Positions 1 to 8,403 of a stretch of 64,000 bases of DNA are shown in pieces (position 1 is the stretch's first letter; every line of letters begins with the position of its first letter). Under the pieces are notes generated by a model. It saw only the letters and a program-made list of their open reading frames with translations. It was not told the DNA's origin and ran no database searches. The position numbers and the translations under genes were made by a program. The stretch is from Curtobacterium sp. MCJR17_055 (GTDB lineage: Bacteria > Actinomycetota > Actinomycetes > Actinomycetales > Microbacteriaceae), in NCBI RefSeq assembly GCF_003224335.1, contig NZ_QKLF01000002.1, forward strand, positions 659,179 to 723,178, in the 5' to 3' direction.

Positions 1-381
1 GTCGGACCGGGTGCTGCGCACCTTGACGAGTGGCGGACCCTCCACGGGGGAGTACTGGATCGTCACCGCGCTGCCGGAGAAGTCGAGGTCGAGCGGCGCG
101 AGGTTCCACTTCGTCGCGACCGCGATCACCGCCGTCTCGACGCTCCGGGTGTCGGCACCGGACGCGAGCATCACCTCGGCCAGGTCGAGACAGAAGTCGA
201 CGATCTGGCGGGCGGAGTACTGCTCCCGCAGCGACCTGGTGTCCGGCGTGACGTGCTCGTAGATGGTGCCGCGGAGCCGTGCGCGGATGTCCCGCATGTC
301 GTGCTGGGCGACGCTCCGCGCCTTCGATCGCGGTCGGGGTGGACGGCCCGGCCGCGGGCCGGGCAGGAGCGGTTCGGCCAT
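1..381 (-). CDS. Threonine/serine exporter (ThrE/DUF1212 family), N-terminal part
   Basis: The first 127 residues of a protein that runs off the left edge of the window, read from an ATG at 381. After a short basic Pro/Arg-rich leader, the segment around residues 50-70 (DFCLDLAEVMLASGADTRSV) and the following VETAVIAVATKWNL match the start of ThrE/DUF1212 exporters, which move threonine and serine out across the inner membrane. The membrane helices of the family would lie outside the window, so they cannot be checked. The gene points left, and its start is separated from the OsmC gene by a hairpin. Family assignment rests on this N-terminal domain only. Confidence 0.75.
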   Translation of the reverse strand, partial: MAEPLLPGPRPGRPPRPRSKARSVAQHDMRDIRARLRGTIYEHVTPDTRSLREQYSARQIVDFCLDLAEVMLASGADTRSVETAVIAVATKWNLAPLDLDFSGSAVTIQYSPVEGPPLVKVRSTRSD

Positions 382-411
382 CGGACCATTGTGCCTCCCG
401 TCGGTGGGGAG

Positions 412-456
412 ACGGACGGGAGGCCCACCCACCGAGCGGTGGGCGGGCCTCCCGTC
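412..456 (-). terminator. GC-rich hairpin downstream of OsmC gene
   Basis: Inverted repeat with arms of about 19 bp (ACGGGAGGCC...GGCCTCCCGT) and one G-T wobble, lying 18 nt past the stop of the leftward OsmC gene. It lacks a T-tract, as is common for actinobacterial terminators. Both arms carry the decamer GACGGGAGGC, and a third copy lies next to it at 393-402. Confidence 0.7.
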
Positions 457-473
457 AGGCGCGTGCTCGGCGC

Positions 474-914
474 TTACTGCTCGAACGTCGCGTGCAGCTC
501 GATGTCGACGCCGGTGAGGGCCTTGCTGACCGGGCAGGTCGCCTTCGCCTCGTCGGCCGCCTTCAGGAAGGCCGCCTCGTCGATGCCGGAGACCTCGCCG
601 GAGACGGTGAGGACGATCCCGGTGAGCTTGAAGCCGCCGGCCGAGTCCGGGCCGAGCGAGACGTCGGCCTTGACGTCGAGGGACTCGACGGTGCCGCCGG
701 CCTCGCCGAGGATCGCCGAGAACTGCATCGCGTAGCAGGACGAGTGCGCTGCGGCGATGAGCTCCTCGGGGCTGGTGGTGCCGCCGGCCTCGTCAGCGGC
801 GCGCTTCGGGAAGGACACGTCGTAGGTGCCGACCTTCGAGCTGGAGAGTTCGACCTGGCCGGAGCCGTCGTTCAGGCCGCCGTTCCAAGCAGTGCGTGCG
901 GTGCGCGTGGGCAT
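474..914 (-). CDS. OsmC family peroxiredoxin
   Basis: A 146-residue OsmC/Ohr-type protein that reduces organic hydroperoxides in the cytoplasm. Both catalytic cysteines are visible: Cys60 in SSCYAMQ and Cys123 in ATCPVSKAL, the spacing typical of the OsmC branch. The ATG at 914 was chosen because AAAGGAG stands just upstream and the protein begins at the family position (MPTRTARTAWNGGL); the longer upstream extension is not family-like. It is divergent from a zinc alcohol dehydrogenase, and a perfect inverted repeat lies between the two genes. A hairpin follows its stop. Induction by peroxide or osmotic stress is usual for the family but is not shown here. Confidence 0.92.
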   Translation of the reverse strand: MPTRTARTAWNGGLNDGSGQVELSSSKVGTYDVSFPKRAADEAGGTTSPEELIAAAHSSCYAMQFSAILGEAGGTVESLDVKADVSLGPDSAGGFKLTGIVLTVSGEVSGIDEAAFLKAADEAKATCPVSKALTGVDIELHATFEQ

Positions 915-971
915 GGCCGCTCCTTTCGTCGGGGTGCGGGCCGGATGCGACCCTCGTGGCCGAGTCAACCG

Positions 972-987
972 GAGAACGACCGTTCTC
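972..987. promoter_or_regulatory. Inverted repeat between osmC-like gene and alcohol dehydrogenase
   Basis: GAGAACGACCGTTCTC is a perfect 7-bp inverted repeat with a 2-bp centre, in the spacer between two divergent genes. Its form resembles operators of TetR-type repressors, but no regulator gene is adjacent. Confidence 0.4.
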
Positions 988-1074
988 GCAACCGATGCAC
1001 AGGCGGGACGCAGGATGCCACCGCTGCTCGTCCCACGGCCCCCGCACCCGCTCCGCCGAGATGGACGACAGGTG

Positions 1075-1080
1075 TAGCTT
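1075..1080 (+). promoter_or_regulatory. -10 element (TAGCTT), possible leaderless start
   Basis: TAGCTT ends 6 nt before the ATG at 1087 and no ribosome binding site is visible. This fits a transcript that begins at or next to the start codon. No convincing -35 was seen. Confidence 0.4.
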
Positions 1081-1086
1081 TGCGGC

Positions 1087-2130
1087 ATGCGTGCAGTCGT
1101 GTTCGAGCAGTACCAGACGTTCCCCTCCCTCACCGAGGTCGAGAAGCCCACGCCCGGGCCGGGGGAGGTGCTCCTCAAGGTCGCCGGTGCCGGTGCGTGC
1201 CACTCCGACGTCGCCGTCTACCGCGAGTTCCAGGAGGGGCAGCCCGGCGCACAGCGGCCCGGGTTCGTCCTCGGACACGAGAACTCCGGCTGGGTCGAGT
1301 CCGTCGGGGAGGGCGTCACCGGCTTCGCGGAGGGCGCCGCGTACCTGGTCTACGGGCCGGTCGGCTGCGGGCACTGCCGGTACTGCTCGAAGGGGCAGGA
1401 CACCTACTGCGAGAACGCCGCCACGAACCCGTACATGGCCATCGGCCTGGGGCGCGACGGCGGCATGGCGGAGTACGTGACCGTCCCCGCCCGCAACCTC
1501 GTACCGCTCGGGGACGCCGACCCCGTCGCGGCCGCACCCCTGAGCGACGCGGCCCTCACGCCGTACCACGCCGTCAAGAACTCCCTGCCGAACCTGGCCG
1601 GCGGCGGGAAGTACGCGCTCGTCGTGGGTCTGGGCGGCCTCGGGCAGATCGCCGTGCAGATCCTCACCGCGCTGACCGGCGCGACCGTCATCGCGACGGA
1701 CATGAAGGAGGACGCCATGGCGCGCGCTGCCGAGCGCGGCGCGATCACCGTCCCCGGCGGTCACGACCAGGTCGCGCGGATCCGTGAGATCACCGGCGGC
1801 AAGGGCGTCGACGCGGCGTTCGACTTCGTCGGTGCGCCCCCGACCATCAAGACCGCGCAGGCGTCGATGGCCGTCGGCGGGCGCTGCACCGTGGTCGGCA
1901 TCGCCGGCGGCACCACCGAGTGGAACTTCTTCTCGACGCCGTACGAGTCGACGATCACGAACACCTACTGGGGCACCATCGAGGACCTGCACGACGTCGT
2001 CGCGATGTACCGCGCGGGGCAGATCGAGCCGGACGTCGAGCGGTACGCCCTCGCCGACGCGCTCGAGGCGTACCGCAAGCTCGAGGCCGGCGAGCTGTCC
2101 GGCCGCGCGGTGGTCGTCCCGACGCTCTGA
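1087..2130 (+). CDS. Zinc-dependent NAD(P) alcohol dehydrogenase
   Basis: A 347-residue medium-chain dehydrogenase that oxidises alcohols or reduces aldehydes with NAD(P). The catalytic zinc ligands are visible as Cys in GACHSD and His-Glu in LGHENSG. The structural zinc site is the four-cysteine lobe CGHCRYCSKGQDTYC. The Rossmann glycine motif is VVGLGGLGQIAVQI. The sequence is of the AdhA/Rv-type NAD(P)-dependent alcohol dehydrogenase branch. The start at 1087 has a -10-like TAGCTT just upstream and no ribosome binding site. It stands alone between the divergent OsmC gene and the convergent gamma-glutamyltransferase. The substrate cannot be read from the sequence. Confidence 0.92.
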   Translation: MRAVVFEQYQTFPSLTEVEKPTPGPGEVLLKVAGAGACHSDVAVYREFQEGQPGAQRPGFVLGHENSGWVESVGEGVTGFAEGAAYLVYGPVGCGHCRYCSKGQDTYCENAATNPYMAIGLGRDGGMAEYVTVPARNLVPLGDADPVAAAPLSDAALTPYHAVKNSLPNLAGGGKYALVVGLGGLGQIAVQILTALTGATVIATDMKEDAMARAAERGAITVPGGHDQVARIREITGGKGVDAAFDFVGAPPTIKTAQASMAVGGRCTVVGIAGGTTEWNFFSTPYESTITNTYWGTIEDLHDVVAMYRAGQIEPDVERYALADALEAYRKLEAGELSGRAVVVPTL

Positions 2131-2131
2131 C

Positions 2132-2146
2132 CGCAGCCGCTGCGGT
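2132..2146. terminator. Small hairpin between convergent genes
   Basis: CCGCAGCCGCTGCGG, a 6-bp stem immediately after the alcohol dehydrogenase stop and 60 bp from the end of the convergent gene. Weak on its own. Confidence 0.35.
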
Positions 2147-2209
2147 CGAGGCCTCCCCGACCGCAGCCGCCGGCGTCGGCCCGGCGGCGGGGCTGGCCCA
2201 CCACCGAAC

Positions 2210-4102
2210 TCAGCGCCCCGCCGCGTACCCCTGCGCCCCGCGGGGGTTCGCCGCAGCACCGAGGACCCCGGTCGACGGGTCCCGGGTGACGCAGCACAGC
2301 CGACCCAGGCTCCAGTCGCCGGCGCGCGTGACGACGTGCCCGCGCGCCTCCAGACCGGCGACCACGTCGTCGCCGAGCCGGTCCTCGACCACCAGGCCGG
2401 CAGGGTCCCACGTCCGCGGCCAGAACGAGCCGGGGAACGACGTCGTGTGCAGGGCGGGCGCGTCGATCGCCTGCTGCGGGGTGTACCCACCGACGATCCA
2501 GCGCAACAGGAACAGCAGCTGCCACTGGTCCTGCTGGTCGCCACCGGGCGAGCCGAGGGCGGCGACGGGGACACCGTCGCGGAGGACGAGCGTCGGCGTG
2601 AGCGTCGTGCGGGGCCGCTCGCCGGGGCGCAGGGTCGACGCGGTGCCCTCCTCGAGCCACGTCATCTGCAGCCGCGTACCGAGGCAGAACCCGAGCTCCG
2701 GGATGGTCGGCGACGACTGCAGCCAGCCGCCGGAGGGCGTCGCGCTGACGATGTTGCCCCAGCGGTCGACGACGTCGATGTGGCACGTGTCCCCGCGGGT
2801 GTCACCGTCGGGCGCGACGAACGGTTCGCCGCGGTCCTCCACCGGTACCTCGGCACGCTCGTCCACCGGGCCACGCCGGGCGCCGGGCACGGTGGGCTCG
2901 CCGACCCCGGCCGCACCGGTCACGACGTACGAGGTCCGGAGCGGCGGCAGGGCCGGCTCGACGCCCGGCACGGAGCCGGGACGGAACGCGTCCGATGCGG
3001 TGTCCCCGATGAGCGCCCGACGCTCGGCCACGGCGGCGTCGGCGAGCAGGGCGTCGAGCGGGACCGTGCCGTCCCCGTAGTACGCGTCGCGGTCGGCCAT
3101 CGCGAGCTTCAGTGCCTCGACGATCGTGTGGGCACCGAGCTCGGTGGACGGGTCCAGGCGCTCGTCGTCGAGGGGCTCGAGCATCCGCAGGGTCTGCAGG
3201 AGCGCCGGACCCTGCCCCCACGGCCCGGTCTTCGCGATGGTGTGGCCGCGGAACGTCGCCGTCGTCGCCGGCTCGGTGGTCGCCCGGAACGCGGCGAGGT
3301 CACCGGCTCGGATGACGCCGGCGTGGTCGGTGCCGGACGAGTGCCGGTGCGGCTGCCGGACGAACGCGTCGATCGTGGTCGCGACGAACCCCTCGGCCCA
3401 CTCCCGACGGGCGGCGTCGATCCGGGAGGCCCGTCCACCGACCGCCTCGTCGCCCGCGCCGGCCCCCGCGTCGACGAGGCGGTCGAACACCGCGGCGAGC
3501 GGCTCGTTGCACACGACGTCCCCGGTGACGGGGGGCGCGCCTCCCGGCAGCCACCGCTCGGCGGAGGTCGGCCAGTGGTCGCGGAACAGGTCGGCGACCG
3601 CGCCGATCGTCCGGACCACGCCCGCGCTGATCGGGTGGCCGTCGCGGGCGTACCCGATCGCCGGGGCCAGCACGTCGGCGAGTTCCCACGTGCCGTGGTC
3701 CCGCAGCAGCAGGAGCCAGGCGTCCACCGCGCCGGGGACGGCCGCGGCGAGCGCGCCGGCGCCCGGCACGAGGTCGAGTCCCTCGGCGCGGAAGTGCTCG
3801 GGGGTGGCCGCTGCCGGGGCGGGTCCCTGGCCGACGAGGACCACGGGCGCGGGATCGGCCGCCGTGGCGAACACGGCGGTCAGGTCACCGCCCGGGCCGT
3901 TCAGGTGCGGTTCGACCACGTGCAGGACGAAGGCCCCGGCGACGGCGGCGTCGAACGCGTTCCCGCCGCGCTCCAGGACGGACTGGGCGGTGGCCGTGGC
4001 GATCCAGTGCGTCGACGCGGTCATGCCGAACGTGCCCTGCAGGTCGGGTCGCGTCCGGTCGGCCGACGGTCGGACGAAGGCGGGGTTCGGCTGGGGGAGC
4101 AT
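2210..4102 (-). CDS. Gamma-glutamyltransferase family protein
   Basis: About 630 residues, matching the Ntn-hydrolase gamma-glutamyltranspeptidase family, which matures by self-cleavage in front of a catalytic threonine. Early motifs (VLERGGNAFDAAVAG, HLNGPGGDL) and the small-subunit region are present. The cleavage motif reads GDTCHIDVVDRWGN, with Thr439 as the likely nucleophile; most members have TTH here, so the second Thr is replaced by Cys. Later motifs include TPSGGW and ALGSPGGDQQ. No signal peptide is visible, so a cytoplasmic location or secretion by another route is possible. An ATG at 4111 is an alternative start. It converges on the alcohol dehydrogenase. Whether it acts on glutathione or on other gamma-glutamyl or acylated substrates is open. 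Confidence 0.88.
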   Translation of the reverse strand: MLPQPNPAFVRPSADRTRPDLQGTFGMTASTHWIATATAQSVLERGGNAFDAAVAGAFVLHVVEPHLNGPGGDLTAVFATAADPAPVVLVGQGPAPAAATPEHFRAEGLDLVPGAGALAAAVPGAVDAWLLLLRDHGTWELADVLAPAIGYARDGHPISAGVVRTIGAVADLFRDHWPTSAERWLPGGAPPVTGDVVCNEPLAAVFDRLVDAGAGAGDEAVGGRASRIDAARREWAEGFVATTIDAFVRQPHRHSSGTDHAGVIRAGDLAAFRATTEPATTATFRGHTIAKTGPWGQGPALLQTLRMLEPLDDERLDPSTELGAHTIVEALKLAMADRDAYYGDGTVPLDALLADAAVAERRALIGDTASDAFRPGSVPGVEPALPPLRTSYVVTGAAGVGEPTVPGARRGPVDERAEVPVEDRGEPFVAPDGDTRGDTCHIDVVDRWGNIVSATPSGGWLQSSPTIPELGFCLGTRLQMTWLEEGTASTLRPGERPRTTLTPTLVLRDGVPVAALGSPGGDQQDQWQLLFLLRWIVGGYTPQQAIDAPALHTTSFPGSFWPRTWDPAGLVVEDRLGDDVVAGLEARGHVVTRAGDWSLGRLCCVTRDPSTGVLGAAANPRGAQGYAAGR

Positions 4103-4296
4103 GCGTCCCATCCTGTCCCGGGGCGGGCGAGCACACCGACAGCTGTCGCGCACGCCCCCGGTCCTGGGGATACCCGCAACCGGTTCCGGCTGCGAACCTT
4201 GACCGTCGGCGCGTACAGGGACGTGCCACATCAGGACACGCACCGCGCCGGCGCTCGGCGCCCGCGGTGGTCGCACCACGAGCAGGGACACCACGC

Positions 4297-5454
4297 ATGA
4301 TCAGGGCACGAGCACGCTTCGCCGCGGCCGTCACCGCCGTCGCGATCGCGGCCGCGGGACTCGTCGCGGTGGCGGCGCCGGCGCAGGCCGCCACCTACAC
4401 GAGCGCCGTCAAGGCCGGGACCACACTGCAGCCCGGCGACTCCGTCAACTCCACGAACGGGCAGTTCCGGCTCGTCCTGCAGGGTGACGGCAACCTCGTC
4501 GAGTACGGCATCGGCAACGCGGTGCTCTGGGCCTCCAACACGGCCAACCAGCCGGGGGCCACCGTCGTCGTCCAGAAGGACGGGTACCTGACGATGGTCC
4601 GGAACGGTCGGGTCGTGGCGCAGTGGGGATCGGGTGGCGGTGCCGCCAAGGACTTCGGCGTCCGGGCGGACGGTGAACTGCGCATGCGGAAGGTCGGCAA
4701 CGGGATGTTCTGGCGCATCGCGACCTTCCAGAACCGCATCACCTCGGGCGGGACCCTCGCGGCCGGCACGACCCTCCGTGCGAGCGCCGCCTCGCCCCGC
4801 ACGCTCACGATGCAGGCCGACGGCAACCTCGTGCAGTACGTCAGCGGCACGGCGGTCTGGTCCTCGCAGACCTTCGGCAACCCGGGCGCCTACACGGCGC
4901 TGCAGCCCGACGGCAACCTCGTCGTCTACTCGGCGGACGGCCGTCGTGCACTCTGGTCGACGCGGACCTCCGGGAAGGGCCCGGCGCAGTTGCTCGTGCA
5001 GGTCGACTCGAACGTCGTCCTCTACGGCTCCGCGGACACCCGCATCTGGTCGTCGCGTCCGGTGACGGGTCTGCGCTGGCCGGTGAAGACGACGCGCATC
5101 TCCGGCCGCTACGGCGACGACCGCGGTGCCGGCCACGTCCCGCGCTACCACCAGGGCACCGACGCGGTCGTGCCGGTCGGCACGCCGGTGTACTCGTCCG
5201 GGCGGGGCACGGTCACCTCGGTGGTCCGCAACCACGCCAGCTACGGCAACTACATCGTCGTCACCTACGGGCTGACGACCGTGCTGACGGCGCACCTCAG
5301 CGAGATCGAGGTCACGCAGGGGCAGGTGGTCTCGGTCGGCAAGGAGATCGCGAAGTCGGGCAACACCGGGCAGTCGACGGGCCCGCACGTGCACGTCGAG
5401 ACCCGGGTGAACGGCACGCTCAAGGACCCGCTGACGGTGCTGCACTTCCGCTGA
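4297..5454 (+). CDS. Secreted protein: two B-lectin domains plus M23 peptidase
   Basis: A 385-residue protein with a clear signal peptide (residues 1-31, ending APAQA). Two bulb-type lectin units follow, at about 35-140 and 150-252, with the repeated carbohydrate-binding motif QxDxNxVxY visible as LQGDGNLVEY, MQADGNLVQY, LQPDGNLVVY and VQVDSNVVLY. Residues 260-385 are an M23/LytM metallopeptidase with all zinc ligands present: His285 and Asp289 in HQGTD, and the HVH motif at 364-366. The likely role is a cell-wall hydrolase, its own or aimed at other bacteria, held to glycans by the lectin part. The ATG at 4297 starts the signal peptide. The gene appears to be a single transcription unit divergent from the transferase. 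Confidence 0.9.
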   Translation: MIRARARFAAAVTAVAIAAAGLVAVAAPAQAATYTSAVKAGTTLQPGDSVNSTNGQFRLVLQGDGNLVEYGIGNAVLWASNTANQPGATVVVQKDGYLTMVRNGRVVAQWGSGGGAAKDFGVRADGELRMRKVGNGMFWRIATFQNRITSGGTLAAGTTLRASAASPRTLTMQADGNLVQYVSGTAVWSSQTFGNPGAYTALQPDGNLVVYSADGRRALWSTRTSGKGPAQLLVQVDSNVVLYGSADTRIWSSRPVTGLRWPVKTTRISGRYGDDRGAGHVPRYHQGTDAVVPVGTPVYSSGRGTVTSVVRNHASYGNYIVVTYGLTTVLTAHLSEIEVTQGQVVSVGKEIAKSGNTGQSTGPHVHVETRVNGTLKDPLTVLHFR

Positions 5455-5506
5455 CCCGGTCCCGTCGGGCCGATCCTGCCGAGTCGGTCCCGCCGGGTCC
5501 CGGTCG

Positions 5507-5512
5507 TAGGGT
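5507..5512 (+). promoter_or_regulatory. -10 element (TAGGGT) before alkD-like gene
   Basis: TAGGGT ends 7 nt before the ATG at 5520, so the message may be leaderless or nearly so. Confidence 0.4.
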
Positions 5513-5519
5513 GGAGGGG

Positions 5520-6143
5520 ATGCCACATCCCACCGCCGAGGACGTCCTCGCCGCGTTCGCGCGCACCCCGGGTGACGTCGCCGCCGCGCGCCGGATCGCA
5601 CGGCGCTTCGCGGACCTGGACCCGGGGGAGCGGTCGGCACTGCTGTGGAGCGACGACCCGGGTGGGCGGACCGTCGCGGTCGTCATGCTCGTCCAGGCCG
5701 CACGGCAGCACGCCGACGCGGACCTGACCGACGAGTTCCTGTCGGCGCTCCGGGCGGAACGCATCGACGACCCGGCGCTCGTCGACCTGGCCGCCGAGGA
5801 GCTCGTCGGCGTCCCGTTGCTCGGCGGGTCCACCGGGCCGCTGTACGCGCTCGCGAAGTCGGACGTGGCGCTCGTCCGGCGGGCAGCGGTCGTGGCCACC
5901 CTGGCGTTCGTGAAGCAGGGCGACGCGGAGGTCCCGCTCGGGCTGGCCGGGCGACTCGTCCGGGAGCGTGGCGAGGTGGTGCAGTCCGCCCTGGGGTGGG
6001 TGCTCCGCGAGACCGGCAAACGGGCGTCCGAGGAGGCCCTGGTGGCGTTCCTCGACCGGCACGGGCGCGCCCTGAGCCGCGCGGCGCTCGAGACCGCGAC
6101 CGAGCACCTCGCCGCTGCCGACCGGGACCGACTCCGCGCCTGA
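5520..6143 (+). CDS. DNA alkylation repair protein, AlkD-like HEAT-repeat family
   Basis: A 207-residue alpha-helical protein. The stretches ALAKSDVALVRRAAVVATLAF and ALGWVLRETGKRASEEALVAF match the late repeats of AlkD-type DNA glycosylases, which remove bulky or cationic N3- and N7-alkylated bases. The usual family length is about 210-240 residues, so it is complete. The ATG at 5520 was chosen over an in-frame GTG at 5511 because TAGGGT lies 7 nt upstream of the ATG. It sits alone between the secreted peptidase and the CtaG-like gene. Catalytic activity is not certain, because several AlkD-like proteins lack glycosylase function. Confidence 0.85.
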   Translation: MPHPTAEDVLAAFARTPGDVAAARRIARRFADLDPGERSALLWSDDPGGRTVAVVMLVQAARQHADADLTDEFLSALRAERIDDPALVDLAAEELVGVPLLGGSTGPLYALAKSDVALVRRAAVVATLAFVKQGDAEVPLGLAGRLVRERGEVVQSALGWVLRETGKRASEEALVAFLDRHGRALSRAALETATEHLAAADRDRLRA

Positions 6144-6234
6144 ACCGGCCCGGTACCCGTCGCAGGAGCGCACCGCGCCGAACACGGTGCACCGGTCTCC
6201 GACAGGATGGACCGACGACGACAGGAGCCCTCTG

Positions 6235-7077
6235 GTGCACTCTCACGGCGGCATGCTCGGGACCTTCACCCTCATCGCCCTCACCCTGGCCGGCGCCGTG
6301 TACGTCGTCGGCGCGGCCGGACAGCGGCGTCGCGGCCAGCCGGCGTGGCCGATCCCCCGGACGGTCGCCTGGATCGCCGGGCTCGTGGCCGTGGCCGCGG
6401 TGCTCGTCGGACCACTCGGGCACGCCGGGAACCACGACCTCACCACGCACGTCCTCGGCCACGTCGTCATCGGCATGGTCGCGCCCGTGCTGCTCGTGCT
6501 CGGGTCCCCCGTGACGCTCGCCCGCCGGACGCTCGAACCGGTGCCGCTGCAGCGACTCGGACGACTCGCGGGCAACCCGCTGACCAAGGCGCTCGCGTTC
6601 CCGGTCGTCGCCGCGGTCCTCGCCGTCGGTGCGTCGTGGCTGCTGTACACCGGGCCCACCGCAGCCGAGTCCACCCGCGACCCGGGGCTGCACTCCGTCG
6701 TGATGATCGGGTTCCTGCTCGTCGGGCTGCTCCTCACCGCCGCGGTGGTCGGGGTGTCCGCGGGCATCCGCCGGAGCCCGCGCTGGCTCCGCGTCGCCGT
6801 GCTCGCCCTGTCGACCGCCGTCCTCGGAGCCGAGGCGGTCCTGATGGCCGTCGACGGGGTCCCCGGCATCGCTGCCGACCAGGTGCCCTCGGCCGCTGCC
6901 GCGCTCGCCGGAGGCGCGGTGCTGTACGCCCTCGTGCTCGGCGCGGTCCTGGCCACCGAGCGTCGCCGCGACGAGCGTGCCGCCCGTGAGGAGCAGGACG
7001 TCCTGACGGCGCGCAGGACACGGCCGGCAGGGCCCGTGCCGTCGACGGACCAGGTCCGCTCCGGTCAGCAGGTCTGA
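6235..7077 (+). CDS. Cytochrome c oxidase assembly protein, CtaG/caa3 type
   Basis: A 280-residue integral membrane protein with roughly seven hydrophobic segments. Conserved histidines occur in THVLGHVVIGM and later in PGLHSVVMIG, as in the caa3_CtaG family, whose members help insert copper into terminal oxidases. I chose the GTG at 6235 (VHSHGG) because AGGAG lies just ahead; the 16-residue upstream extension is not family-like. The C-terminal 40 residues are charged and predicted cytoplasmic. There are no oxidase genes next to it. Its exact function in actinobacteria is less certain than the family name suggests. Confidence 0.85.
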   Translation: MHSHGGMLGTFTLIALTLAGAVYVVGAAGQRRRGQPAWPIPRTVAWIAGLVAVAAVLVGPLGHAGNHDLTTHVLGHVVIGMVAPVLLVLGSPVTLARRTLEPVPLQRLGRLAGNPLTKALAFPVVAAVLAVGASWLLYTGPTAAESTRDPGLHSVVMIGFLLVGLLLTAAVVGVSAGIRRSPRWLRVAVLALSTAVLGAEAVLMAVDGVPGIAADQVPSAAAALAGGAVLYALVLGAVLATERRRDERAAREEQDVLTARRTRPAGPVPSTDQVRSGQQV

Positions 7078-7197
7078 CCCGCCCGTCCGGTGCGCTGACC
7101 GACCCACGCTGGGAGGCGCCACGCGGCGGAGGCGTACCGATGGACGGAGCGTGCCGGGCCTCCCGTCCGGCCCCGCCGCGACGAGAGGAGCGCTCAC

Positions 7198-8403
7198 ATG
7201 CGCGCACTGACCTGGCAGGGCACCGAGAAGGTGTCCGTCGAGACCGTTCCCGACCCGACCATCCAGGAGCCGACCGACGCGATCGTGCGGATCACCTCCA
7301 CGGCGATCTGCGGCTCCGACCTGCACCTGTACCGCGTCCTCGGCCCGTACATCGACAAGGGCGACGTCCTGGGCCACGAGCCGATGGGCATCGTCGAGGA
7401 GGTCGGCTCCGCCGTCACGAACCTGAAGGTCGGCGACCGCGTCGTCGTCCCCTTCAACATCTCCTGCGGCCACTGCTACATGTGTGAGCGCGGGCTCCAG
7501 TCGCAGTGCGAGACCACCCAGGTGACCGAGTACGGCAGCGGTGCGTCCCTGTTCGGCTACACGAAGATGTACGGCCAGGTCCCCGGCGGCCAGGCCGAGT
7601 ACCTCCGCGTGCCGCACGCCGACTACGGCCCCATCAAGGTGCCGCACACCGGCGCGGACGAGCAGTGGCTGTTCATGAGCGACATCATCCCGACCGCCTG
7701 GCAGGCCGTGCAGTACGCGGACGTCCCCGAGGGCGGCACGCTCGCGGTGCTCGGTCTCGGTCCGGTCGGTCAGTTCGCCGCCCGCATCGGCAAGCACCTG
7801 GGCTACCGCGTGCTCGCCGTCGAGCCGGAGCAGGTGCGCCGTGACCTCGCCGCGAAGTACGGCATCGAGACGTTCGACCTGTCCAAGGACCTCGTCGCCG
7901 AGCTCGTGGACCTGACCGACGGCCGCGGCCCGGACGCCGTCGTCGACGGCGTCGGCATGGAGGCACACGGCAACCCCGCCGCCGGGTTCGCCCAGCGCGC
8001 CGCCGGCCTGCTGCCCGACAAGCTCGCACAGAAGGCCATCGAGACCGCGGGTGTCGACCGCCTCGACGCCGTGCACACCGCGATCGACCTGGTCCGCCGC
8101 GGCGGCACCGTCTCGCTCTCGGGTGTCTACGGCGGCATGGCCGACCCGATGCCGATGATGACGCTGTTCGACAAGCAGATCACCATCCGCGAAGGCCAGT
8201 GCAACGTCCGCCGCTGGGTCGACGACCTCATGCCGCTCGTCGAGGACTCCTCCGACCCGCTCGGCACGCTCGACCTGACGACGCACAAGGTCTCACTCGA
8301 GGACGCCCCGCACATGTACGAGGTCTTCCAGAAGAAGGAGGACGGCTGCATCAAGGTCGTCCTCGACCCGGCGCTGCCCGCGGGTTCCTCGGCCGCGGCA
8401 TGA
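7198..8403 (+). CDS. Zinc-dependent dehydrogenase, formaldehyde dehydrogenase-like
   Basis: A 401-residue medium-chain dehydrogenase. The catalytic zinc site is seen in AICGSDLH and GHEPMG, and the structural zinc lobe in CGHCYMCERGLQSQC. The long insert after the zinc lobe and the C-terminal LTTHKVSLEDAPHMYEVFQK resemble glutathione-independent formaldehyde dehydrogenase-like enzymes. The start is supported by GAGAGGAG ten bases ahead. The stop overlaps the ATG of the next gene (ATGA at 8400), so the two are likely co-translated. A copy of the decamer GCCTCCCGTC lies upstream at 7158-7167. The natural substrate is unknown. Confidence 0.9.
   Translation: MRALTWQGTEKVSVETVPDPTIQEPTDAIVRITSTAICGSDLHLYRVLGPYIDKGDVLGHEPMGIVEEVGSAVTNLKVGDRVVVPFNISCGHCYMCERGLQSQCETTQVTEYGSGASLFGYTKMYGQVPGGQAEYLRVPHADYGPIKVPHTGADEQWLFMSDIIPTAWQAVQYADVPEGGTLAVLGLGPVGQFAARIGKHLGYRVLAVEPEQVRRDLAAKYGIETFDLSKDLVAELVDLTDGRGPDAVVDGVGMEAHGNPAAGFAQRAAGLLPDKLAQKAIETAGVDRLDAVHTAIDLVRRGGTVSLSGVYGGMADPMPMMTLFDKQITIREGQCNVRRWVDDLMPLVEDSSDPLGTLDLTTHKVSLEDAPHMYEVFQKKEDGCIKVVLDPALPAGSSAAA

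Noticed and set aside
2148..2160. Extra copies of the GGCCTCCC motif
   Set aside because: Sites such as GAGGCCTCCCC lack the G after CCC and were not counted as decamers.
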